A stretch of 64,000 bases of DNA from the NCBI RefSeq assembly GCF_023656415.1, contig NZ_JAMOIL010000008.1, positions 124,001-188,000 on the forward strand, written 5' to 3'. Within the stretch, counting starts at the first letter, position 1. Each line of letters starts with the position of its first letter. The notes beneath the pieces were generated by a model. That model was not told the origin of the DNA. It saw only the letters and a list, made by a program, of their open reading frames with translations, and did no database searches. A program made the translations under genes and the position numbers. Below, in pieces: positions 16,395 to 24,018 of this stretch. The DNA comes from Nocardioides bruguierae (lineage in GTDB: Bacteria; Actinomycetota; Actinomycetes; Propionibacteriales; Nocardioidaceae).

Positions 16395-17780
16395 TCACCC
16401 AGCGGCGGAGGTGCCTGCGTCGGCGGCGCCGTCCCCGTCCTCCCCGGCGTGGCCGCCGGTCTCAGGGTCGCTGCTCGGGTCGGCGAAGAGCGGCTGCTCG
16501 TCCTGGTCGTCACCGAGCAGCGACAGCTGGTGGGAGCGCCCCCTCCCCCGGGCTCCCGGCCGGCCCGCCGCGGGCCCGTCGGCCGAGGGCCGGACGTGGC
16601 GGTCGAGCGCGTCGTGCAGGCCGCGCCGCACGGTCTCGGCGAGCGTGTCCGCGTCGGTCTCGCCGAGGGCGACCCGACCGTTGCGGACGGCGACGATCGC
16701 GCGGATCATCCGCACCCGGTCGTCGTCGAAGAGGGTGGCCACGTGGCGCGCGGGCACGGGCCCGTCGTGCAGCAGCTCGACCACGCCCACCAGGGCCTGG
16801 TCCACCCGCTCGGCGGGGAGGCGGCGCTGGTCCGCGGCCTCGCTCGAGCGGTCCTCCGGGTGGCCGGTCCGGGGCGGTGAGGCTCCCGGGGACTCCCCCG
16901 GCGACCCACCCGGGGGCTCGAGGAAGAGCCGGCCGCCGTGCTCGGCGGCCACCTCGTCGGCGAGCAGCTCGGCCTCGACGGCGAACCGGGCGACCCAGGA
17001 CATCAGGTGCTCCGCCACGAACGGGGCGGCGGGCAGCTGGCTGCGGGCGACGAGCTCGTCCTCCACGACCGCGAGGGACAGGAACGGCACCCGGGCCGCG
17101 ATCCGGGGCAGCGCCCGCTGGACCGCGTCGGGCCGGGGCAGCTCGACGACCAGGTGGGCGGTGAGGTGGAGCAGCGGCCGCTCGTCGTCGGGGCGGACGA
17201 ACACCACGCCGCTGCCGGCGGGGACGGGGCTGTCGCCGTCGGGGTCGCGCGGCGGGGCGGAGCCGAAGTGCGCGGCCAGGGTCGCGTCGACCAGCTGCTG
17301 GAGGTGCTCCGGCCCGGCCGGGATCGTCAGCGGCGGCGGCACGGGGCCGGCGGCCGGCTCGGCGACGTCGCTGCGCAGGCCCTCGAGGTCGATCTCCTCG
17401 CTGACCAGGAACGCGGGGTCGAGCACGCCCAGCGCGTCGCGCAGGGTCGTCACCACCACGTCGGCGGCACGGTCGGCCTCGTCCGGCCCGAGGTCGAGGC
17501 TGCGCGTGCCGTCGGCCGGCAGCCCGTAGCCGAGCTCGGCGAGGACGCGCTGCCCCGCCTCGTCCAGGGAGCGGGTGGGCGGGAGCCCCACCTCGCAGCG
17601 CAGGCCCTCCTGCGGCGACGGGCCGACCTGGACCACGGGCCCGACCTCGTCGGTGCCCGGTGCCCCGAGCTCGACCTCCAGCAGCACACGTGTGCCGTTC
17701 TCACCCAGCGTGGCCAGCGTCAGCGCCAGCCGGCGGCGCAGCTCAGGCCACGCCCCCTCGTTCTCGACCCGGTCGGTCAC
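16395..17780 (-). CDS. TY-Chap/YbjN-like domain protein with disordered C-terminus
   Basis: I chose the GTG at 17780, preceded by AGGAGTGAGG, giving 461 residues. The N-terminal ELRRRLALTLATLGENGTRV, then VGPVVQVGPSPQEGLRCEVG and VLAELGYGLP, follow the TY-Chap (type III chaperone-like/YbjN) pattern of actinobacterial proteins. A second similar segment spans about residues 170-300 (LLHLTAHLVVELP, FLSLAVVEDELVARSQLPA). The last 150 residues are Gly/Pro/Asp-rich and probably disordered, with one helical patch (ERVDQALVGVVELL). No signal peptide or membrane segment. Function unknown; YbjN-like folds act in protein-protein contacts. It may be co-transcribed with the leftward gene at 17910. Confidence 0.7.
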   Translation of the reverse strand: MTDRVENEGAWPELRRRLALTLATLGENGTRVLLEVELGAPGTDEVGPVVQVGPSPQEGLRCEVGLPPTRSLDEAGQRVLAELGYGLPADGTRSLDLGPDEADRAADVVVTTLRDALGVLDPAFLVSEEIDLEGLRSDVAEPAAGPVPPPLTIPAGPEHLQQLVDATLAAHFGSAPPRDPDGDSPVPAGSGVVFVRPDDERPLLHLTAHLVVELPRPDAVQRALPRIAARVPFLSLAVVEDELVARSQLPAAPFVAEHLMSWVARFAVEAELLADEVAAEHGGRLFLEPPGGSPGESPGASPPRTGHPEDRSSEAADQRRLPAERVDQALVGVVELLHDGPVPARHVATLFDDDRVRMIRAIVAVRNGRVALGETDADTLAETVRRGLHDALDRHVRPSADGPAAGRPGARGRGRSHQLSLLGDDQDEQPLFADPSSDPETGGHAGEDGDGAADAGTSAAG

Positions 17781-17909
17781 CCGCACCTCACTCCTCGGGC
17801 GGACCCTCCACCCGACGTCAGGGAACGTAGACAGCCCCACCGACAGCGGTGGCACCACTGGTCGAGACCACCGCCGTCGTCCCAGGTCAGAGCCAGGTCA
17901 GGGCCCAGG

Positions 17910-18320
17910 TCAGAGGTCCTCTGCCGTCACGCCCGGCGGCAGCGTCAGGGCGGGCACCCACTTGCCGCGGACCCGCGCGGGCGGCCCCGGCGAGGGGTCC
18001 TGGGCCACCGGCACCTCCCCACCGACGACCCGGACGTTCAGCGCGAAGCCGGGCCAGCCGAGCAGCAGCGCGGTCCGGTGCAGGCGCGCGGCGTGGCCCG
18101 GCTCGACCGACCCGGTGAACGGGTGGTGGTGCCAGAGCGCGGTGCGCTCGCCGCTCAGGGCGGCGACGACGACCACGTGGCCGTCGACCTGCTCGACGAG
18201 CACGTCGACCCACTCGTCGGTGTCGACGACGGCCAGGACCTGCTGGCGCAGGTCGGGGAAGTGGCCCGGCTCCATCGACACCGGGGTGCCGGGCTCGGGG
18301 TACAGCGGGCAGCAGCCCAT
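17910..18320 (-). CDS. Conserved hypothetical protein, 136 residues
   Basis: I do not recognise the family. The start is secure: ATG at 18320 preceded by GTAGGAGGACCGTC, a full ribosome site. The protein is soluble and begins with a Cys-Cys pair and Pro-rich turn. Its centre alternates beta-like hydrophobic stretches (VDVLVEQVDGHVVVVAALSG) with an HHHP motif and a GEVPVAQDPSPGPP loop. Two Trp residues and the absence of low-complexity sequence argue for a real domain. It points the same way as the TY-Chap gene 130 bp downstream. No function is proposed. Confidence 0.6.
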   Translation of the reverse strand: MGCCPLYPEPGTPVSMEPGHFPDLRQQVLAVVDTDEWVDVLVEQVDGHVVVVAALSGERTALWHHHPFTGSVEPGHAARLHRTALLLGWPGFALNVRVVGGEVPVAQDPSPGPPARVRGKWVPALTLPPGVTAEDL

Positions 18321-18338
18321 GACGGTCCTCCTACGAGG

Positions 18339-18560
18339 TCAGGGGACCTCGACGAGGCCCCGCGTTGCCTCCGCCGGTCGGCGGACGCCGGCTCTTCCTC
18401 CGGGGGCACCTTGCGCGGGGGCAGGTAGCCGAGCGACCAGCCGGAGGGCTTGTGGTCGCTGCTCGTGAGCCAGTCATGAACGTAGAGGACGGCACCGACA
18501 GCCGCGTCCTCCTCCGCGTCGCCGCGCCCGTTCGTCGCGCCCGTGCTGGCGCCCCCGCGC
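18339..18560 (-). other. Coding-like remnant in the gap upstream of the NERD helicase
   Basis: The gap 18321-18631 has no clear intact gene. On the minus strand one frame translates VGAVLYVHDWLTSSDHKPSG then WSLGYLPPRKVPPEEEPAS with strong G/C third-position bias. It runs on into the neighbouring gene without a proper end. A neighbouring frame would end VEVP-stop near 18340. This fits a short gene broken by a frameshift, or the 5' part of a lost gene. I see no good ribosome site for it. Confidence 0.25.
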
Positions 18561-18631
18561 CGGCTCAAGTGCGGGGGCGCGGATGCCGACACCCGTCAGG
18601 GCAAGGCTGTCGTCGAGGTGAGGAGATCGGT

Positions 18632-20719
18632 GTGGCTGCTGGCGGGTCGGCGCTGCGGCGCAGCCGTGAGCTGGAGGAGGACGCGGAGGCGCTCTTCTCC
18701 CTCAGCGAGCTCAAGCGCGAGGAGGCGCGGCGCTACCTGCGGGCGAGCGCGTCCGAGGCCGAGCTGGGTGGCGTCCTGGCTCCCCTGGCCGAGCTCGGCT
18801 GGCACGTCCTCGAGGACCGGCAGTGGCCCGGGTCGCGGCGGGCCAACGTGGACTTCCTGCTCGTCGGGCCGGGCGGCGTGGTGGTGCTCGACGCCAAGGA
18901 CTGGGCCGAGCTCAGCGTCCGCGACGGCGCCCTGCACCGGGGCGAGGCGCGGGAGGACGAGGAGGTCGCCAAGCTGCGCGCCCTGTGCGACACGCTGGGC
19001 GAGCACCTCGCGCCGACCGGCGTCACCCGCGCCGCGATCCGCGCGGCCATGGTGTTCACCCGGCACGCCGTGAGCGCGGAGGTCGACGGGGTCGCCGCCC
19101 TCGGCCCGCGGGACGTGGCGGGCTGGCTGGCCCGGTTGCCGCTGCGCGTGGAGGACTCGCGGGTGGCCGAGGTGCTCGCGGCCGTCGAGGAGGCGAGCCC
19201 GCCGATGCCGGCTGCCCCGCCGGCGTCCGCCCGGGTGGGGGCCTCGACCCGACGCGGTGCCGCGGCCGCCGAGGTGCCCGTGGCGCAGGAGCCGCTGGAG
19301 GGTCTCGAGGACCTGACCGAGGCCCTGGTCGAGCGGGCGCTGGACGGTCCGCTGGAGGACTGGATGACCTTCCTGCACCCGGCGCAGAACCGGCTCGTGC
19401 AGGTGGGGTGGACCGGGCCCGGCCGGGTCCGCGGGCCGGCGGGCACCGGCAAGACGGTGGTGGCGCTGCACCGGGCCGTGCACCTGGCCGAGCGGCACGA
19501 CGAGCCGGTGCTGTTCGTGAGCTTCGTGAAGACGCTGCCGCAGGTCTTCGAGGGGCTGGCCGAGCGGCTGCGTCCCGGCATCGGCGAGAAGATCGAGTTC
19601 ACCGGCGTCCACGCGCTGGCCTACCGCGTCCTGCAGGACCTCGGCGGCCAGCCCGCGCCGGACCCGCGCCGGGCGTTCGCGGCCTTCCGGCGTGCCTGGC
19701 GCGCCTGCCCGCAGCAGGAGGTGCTGCACGGCATCGACCCTCGACCCACGTACTGGCAGGAGGAGATCGACCACGTCATCAAGCCACGGCGCCTCGCCGA
19801 CCTCGACGCCTACCGCGAGCTGCGTCGGCACGGGCGGGTGACGCCGCTGCGAGGTGCGGGCCGCGAGGCCGCGTGGGAGCTGTACCTGGCCTACGAGGCG
19901 GAGCTGGCGCAGGCCGGCGTCCAGGACTTCAACGACCTCCTGCTGCAGGCCGAGGACGCCGTCGAGCGGTTCCCCGAGGCGTTCGGCTACGCGGCGGTGG
20001 TGGTGGACGAGGTGCAGGACCTGAACCTGGCCGGCCTCCGTCTCCTCGCGGCGCTGGCCGAGGGGACGCCGGGGTCGCTGCTGCTCGTGGGCGACGGCCG
20101 CCAGTCGGTCTACCCGGGCGGGTTCTCGCTGGCGGAGGCCGGCCTGTCGGTGGCCGGGCGGGGTGCTGTGCTCAGCACCAACTACCGCAACACGCGGCAG
20201 GTGCTGGCCTGCGCCCAGTCGGTGCTGGGCGACCACGACGTCGAGGACCTCGGCGAGGCGCCGGCGAGCCACGAGGTCGAGGTGCTGCGCACCGGACCGG
20301 CGCCGCTGGTGGTGCAGGGCGCCGGACGCGAGGACGTCGACGCCGCCCTGATCAGCCTGCTCCGCACCTCTCACGAGCGCGACCCCCGCGGGTGGGACCG
20401 CTACGCCGTGCTCACCGAGCGCTCCGCCGACGCCGAGCGGATCACCCGGCTGCTGCGGGAGCACGACGTCCCCAGCCTCCAGCTCACCTCGTACCGGGGC
20501 GTGCCGAGCGACAAGGTGAAGGTGGGCACCATCAAGCGGGCCAAGGGGCTGGAGTTCCCGTACGTGCTGCTCCCCTACCTGAGCCTCACCCCGCCCGAGC
20601 GGGGCGACGGCGAGCCCGAGGAGAGCCACACCGAGCGGGTCGACCGCTGGCGGCGGGAGATGTACGTCGGCATGACCCGGGCCCGGGACGGGCTGTGGCT
20701 GGGGTACGTCGAGGGCTGA
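18632..20719 (+). CDS. NERD-domain UvrD/Rep-like superfamily 1 helicase
   Basis: A 695-residue protein if started at GTG 18632, which is 7 bases after TGAGGAG; the open frame upstream is non-conserved-looking. Residues about 45-150 form a NERD nuclease-related domain (WPGSRRANVDFLLVGPGG and VVVLDAKDWAELS, with the D-x(n)-D-x-K pattern). A UvrD-type motor follows: Walker A GPAGTGKTVVALHR near 268, motif II VVVDEVQDLN near 458, QSVYPGGFSL, and the late KRAKGLEFPYVLL and MYVGMTRARDGLWL motifs. It should be an ATP-dependent DNA translocase with a possible nuclease. Role unknown; such proteins are thought to act in DNA processing. Composition is like the host. The divergent-looking helicase at 20851 follows by 131 bp. 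Confidence 0.85.
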   Translation: MAAGGSALRRSRELEEDAEALFSLSELKREEARRYLRASASEAELGGVLAPLAELGWHVLEDRQWPGSRRANVDFLLVGPGGVVVLDAKDWAELSVRDGALHRGEAREDEEVAKLRALCDTLGEHLAPTGVTRAAIRAAMVFTRHAVSAEVDGVAALGPRDVAGWLARLPLRVEDSRVAEVLAAVEEASPPMPAAPPASARVGASTRRGAAAAEVPVAQEPLEGLEDLTEALVERALDGPLEDWMTFLHPAQNRLVQVGWTGPGRVRGPAGTGKTVVALHRAVHLAERHDEPVLFVSFVKTLPQVFEGLAERLRPGIGEKIEFTGVHALAYRVLQDLGGQPAPDPRRAFAAFRRAWRACPQQEVLHGIDPRPTYWQEEIDHVIKPRRLADLDAYRELRRHGRVTPLRGAGREAAWELYLAYEAELAQAGVQDFNDLLLQAEDAVERFPEAFGYAAVVVDEVQDLNLAGLRLLAALAEGTPGSLLLVGDGRQSVYPGGFSLAEAGLSVAGRGAVLSTNYRNTRQVLACAQSVLGDHDVEDLGEAPASHEVEVLRTGPAPLVVQGAGREDVDAALISLLRTSHERDPRGWDRYAVLTERSADAERITRLLREHDVPSLQLTSYRGVPSDKVKVGTIKRAKGLEFPYVLLPYLSLTPPERGDGEPEESHTERVDRWRREMYVGMTRARDGLWLGYVEG

Positions 20720-20850
20720 GCGCTGCCCCGGTGAGGGCTCAGCAGCCGAGCCGCTTGGCCACGTCCGCCCTTATCGAATGTCGCGCAGCGTGCATATTCG
20801 GCGCAGCCAAATCAGCGCCGCTGTCTGACCGATGCGTCAAGCTATCCCCG

Positions 20851-23800
20851 ATGAGCAACGCAATGCCCCAGGGCCTGTACGAAACCCTTCTCACCGAAGC
20901 GATCCGGCAAGGCCTTTCTGAAACGCCTGACGCCGTAGTCGAGACCGCCGATGTCCCTCGCGGCGAACGTGCGACTGCACTTGCACGACTCGTACACAGG
21001 GCCGCACTTTCTGCCTTCACGGCGGCCGGCGAAGGCGAAGAGCAGACCACGCTAGCGAATCAGGTCCTGGCCCTTCTCGACCAGGACACCGCGGTCGCAA
21101 GCCCCCCGTCTGAATTGCTTTCAATCGCCCCGCCCTCGTCGTCTTTGTTGCAGCCAGCCCCCATGCGTCGCCCAACCACGAGACTTTCCGACACCGCGCT
21201 CCTCACTAACGCGCGAGGCGAACCCAACCTGGGTGGCGAGCTCCGACTAGAGATCGAGTCTGCCGACGAGATCGACCTCCTATGCGCCTTCGTGAAGTGG
21301 TACGGACTCCGCCTTCTCGAGCCGGAGCTCGCCCGTGCGCACGCCGAGGGGCGCCGACTCCGCGTCATCACCACGACGTACCTGGGATCGACGGAACGTC
21401 GGGCAGTCGATCGCCTCATTCGCGACTTCGGCGCCGAGGTCCGTATCCAGTACGACAACACCAGGACTCGGCTGCACGCCAAGTCGTGGATGTTCCGGCG
21501 GCACAGCGGCTTCGACACCGCGTACGTCGGCTCGTCCAACCTGTCACGGGCAGCTCTCCTGGACGGGGTCGAGTGGAACGTGCGTGTCTCTCAGGTGGCC
21601 ACGCCGAACCTGATCGACAAGTTCAATCTCACCTTCGAGTCTTACTGGAATGACCCGAACTTCGAGGAGTACGACCCCGACCGCGACGCGGACAAGCTCG
21701 ACGACGCGCTGGCCGAGGCAAGTGGCCGGAAGCAGGGTGACCACGTCACGGTGTCCCTCTCCGGCCTCCAGGTGAATCCCTATCCGTATCAGCAGCGCAT
21801 GCTTGAGGAACTCGCCGCCGAGCGCGCCGAGCATGACAGGCATCGCAACCTCGTCGTGGCAGCCACCGGGACCGGCAAGACGGTTCTCGCCGCACTGGAT
21901 TACCGCAACCTTGGCGAGGCCATGGGGCGGCGCCCGTCCCTGCTCTTCATCGCTCACCGCCGCGAGATCCTGCTGCAGTCACTGCGTACGTACCGAGAGG
22001 TGCTGCATGACGCCACCTTTGGTGAGCTTTTCGAGGGCGGACGTCGCCCCGAGCGAGGCGAGCATGTCTTCGCCAGCATCCAGTCGCTGCACTCGGTGGG
22101 CATCGAGACCATCGCGGCAGACAGGTTTGAAGTCGTCGTGGTGGACGAGTTCCATCACGCCGAGGCCTCGAGCTACCGACGAGTCCTCCAACACCTCGAA
22201 CCGACCGAGTTGCTCGGACTAACTGCTACGCCCGAACGAGCCGACGGTGCGGACATCCGTACGTACTTCGACGGCCGCATCGCCACCGAACTCCGTCTGT
22301 GGGATGCCCTCGGCGCCGACCTTCTTTGCCCTTTCCACTACTTCGCGGTGGCAGATGGCACGGACCTCTCCAGCATCTCGTGGGCGCGCGGTCGCTACGA
22401 CGAAGCCGCCCTGGAGGCGATGTACACGGGAAACCGGGCACGCGCCGCGCTCGTCCTGCAGGAGGTGTCGGACAAGATCCTCGATCCCGGCAGCATGCGC
22501 GCGTTGGGATTCTGCGTGAGCGTTGCGCACGCCCACTTCATGGCTGAGGAGTTCGCACGGGCCGGTATCAACGCCCGTGTGGTCAGTGGCTCTACCCCGC
22601 CGACGGAGCGCGCCGACGCGCTTCGCCTCTTGGCGCACGGGGAGGTTCAGGTTCTCTTCACTGTGGACGTCTTCAACGAGGGTCTCGACATACCTGACGT
22701 CGACACCGTTCTCTTCCTGCGCCCCACTGACAGCGCCACGATCTTCCTGCAGCAGCTTGGCCGCGGCTTGCGCCGCACCAAGAACAAGGCCGTCCTGACG
22801 GTCCTCGACTTCGTCGGGGCACAGCGACGGGAGTTCCGATTCGACCTCAAGCTGCGCGCGCTGACCGGGCTGTCCCGGCGAGGTCTCGAACGTGAGGTCG
22901 AGAGGGACTTCCCACTTCTTCCCGCCGGCTGTCAGATTGTGATGGACCGCGTGGCCCGTCAACTCATTCTCGACAACATTCGAGGGCAGATCAGCGGACG
23001 CTGGAAGGACCTCGTTCGCGAGCTACGCGACCAGCCCACCACTGACCTGTCGTTCTTCCTCGGCGACTCGGGTGTTGAACTCGCCGATGTCCTCAAGAAA
23101 GGCAACAAGTCGTGGACCGCACTGCAGCGTGAGGCCGGCATCGTAGATGTGCCGGAACTCGACGGGGAAGCACCACTCCTCAAGCGCATTCGCGCCATGG
23201 CACACGTTGACGACGACGTTCGAAGGCGAGGCTATCTAGCGCTCCTGGAGGAACCAGCCGACCTGGCATCCCTGTCGAACGAGCAGCAACGACTCGCACG
23301 CATGCTCTACTTCACTGCGTTCCCGTCCGGTCCACACAAGTCCTACGAAGAGGGACTAGCGGAAGTTCGGCGCCACCCAACTGTGACCGCCGAGGTCCGC
23401 CAGGTCGTGGACCTCGCTTTCTCACAGTCCCGGCGTCAGACCATCGAGCTAGGAGGCGAGCTGGCGGCTGTTCCGCTCCGAGTGCACGCCAGTTACCAAC
23501 GGGAGGAGATCCTGGCGGCCCTCGATTACGCGTCACTATCTCGGAAGCCGACAAGCGTGATGCAGGGGGTTGCCTACTCGGAAGGGTTGAACGTCGACAT
23601 CCTCTTTATCACCTTGAAGAAGTCGGAGGCTGATTTCTCCCCCACGACGATGTACCGCGACTATCCCATCGACGCCCACACATTCCATTGGGAGTCGCAA
23701 TCAACTACCACACTGCGCTCCCCCACCGGGCGTCGCTACATCGACGGCACGAGCACCGTCTTGTTGTTCGTCCGACACGAGGGCACCGATGACCTCGGTA

Positions 23801-23934
23801 CCTCGCCGTATCTGTTCCTTGGACCTGCCACCCACCTCAGTCACAGAGGCGAGCGGCCCATCGCGATCACCTGGCAACTGGAACATGCGATGCCTGCGGC
23901 TTTCCTCAATCGAGCTGCACTCATCGAGCGCTGA
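20851..23934 (+). CDS. PLD-nuclease/DEAD-box helicase with C-terminal DUF3427
   Basis: A 1027-residue protein from ATG 20851 (an in-frame-independent second ATG at 20862 has no better site). An N-terminal helical region is followed by a phospholipase D-type domain (LHAKSW, His near residue 209, then TAYVGSSNLS). An SF2 helicase follows: Walker A AATGTGKTVL near 337, DEFHHAEASS near 432, LTATPERADG, DVFNEGLDIP and QQLGRGLRR near 633. The last 300 residues resemble DUF3427 (GYLALLEEPADLASLS, YEEGLAEVR, the YIDGTSTVLLFVR end). One PLD motif suggests dimerisation. Codon use is clearly less G+C-rich than all neighbours, indicating acquisition. There is no clear ribosome site. Function unproven; nucleic-acid degradation or phage defence is plausible. 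Confidence 0.85.
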   Translation: MSNAMPQGLYETLLTEAIRQGLSETPDAVVETADVPRGERATALARLVHRAALSAFTAAGEGEEQTTLANQVLALLDQDTAVASPPSELLSIAPPSSSLLQPAPMRRPTTRLSDTALLTNARGEPNLGGELRLEIESADEIDLLCAFVKWYGLRLLEPELARAHAEGRRLRVITTTYLGSTERRAVDRLIRDFGAEVRIQYDNTRTRLHAKSWMFRRHSGFDTAYVGSSNLSRAALLDGVEWNVRVSQVATPNLIDKFNLTFESYWNDPNFEEYDPDRDADKLDDALAEASGRKQGDHVTVSLSGLQVNPYPYQQRMLEELAAERAEHDRHRNLVVAATGTGKTVLAALDYRNLGEAMGRRPSLLFIAHRREILLQSLRTYREVLHDATFGELFEGGRRPERGEHVFASIQSLHSVGIETIAADRFEVVVVDEFHHAEASSYRRVLQHLEPTELLGLTATPERADGADIRTYFDGRIATELRLWDALGADLLCPFHYFAVADGTDLSSISWARGRYDEAALEAMYTGNRARAALVLQEVSDKILDPGSMRALGFCVSVAHAHFMAEEFARAGINARVVSGSTPPTERADALRLLAHGEVQVLFTVDVFNEGLDIPDVDTVLFLRPTDSATIFLQQLGRGLRRTKNKAVLTVLDFVGAQRREFRFDLKLRALTGLSRRGLEREVERDFPLLPAGCQIVMDRVARQLILDNIRGQISGRWKDLVRELRDQPTTDLSFFLGDSGVELADVLKKGNKSWTALQREAGIVDVPELDGEAPLLKRIRAMAHVDDDVRRRGYLALLEEPADLASLSNEQQRLARMLYFTAFPSGPHKSYEEGLAEVRRHPTVTAEVRQVVDLAFSQSRRQTIELGGELAAVPLRVHASYQREEILAALDYASLSRKPTSVMQGVAYSEGLNVDILFITLKKSEADFSPTTMYRDYPIDAHTFHWESQSTTTLRSPTGRRYIDGTSTVLLFVRHEGTDDLGTSPYLFLGPATHLSHRGERPIAITWQLEHAMPAAFLNRAALIER

Positions 23935-23961
23935 GCTCGGTTCTTCCACGGCTGCCAAGCA

Positions 23962-23998
23962 ACTGAGCCCCCGACCGCATCGCGGTCGGGGGCTCAGT
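23962..23998. terminator. Bidirectional terminator between helicase and nrdJ
   Basis: A perfect 17-bp stem (ACTGAGCCCCCGACCGC, 23962-23978, with 23982-23998) and a 3-nt loop lie between two convergent genes, 28 bp after the helicase stop and 21 bp beyond the nrdJ stop. Confidence 0.85.
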
Positions 23999-24018
23999 CG
24001 TTGAGGCTCGCTAGCCGA

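Noticed and set aside
18609..18627. Remnant of the 34-bp repeat (GTCGTCGAGGTGAGGAG)
   Set aside because: Only about 17 bp match with a 2-bp deletion, and the sequence serves as a ribosome site, so chance or functional constraint explains it.
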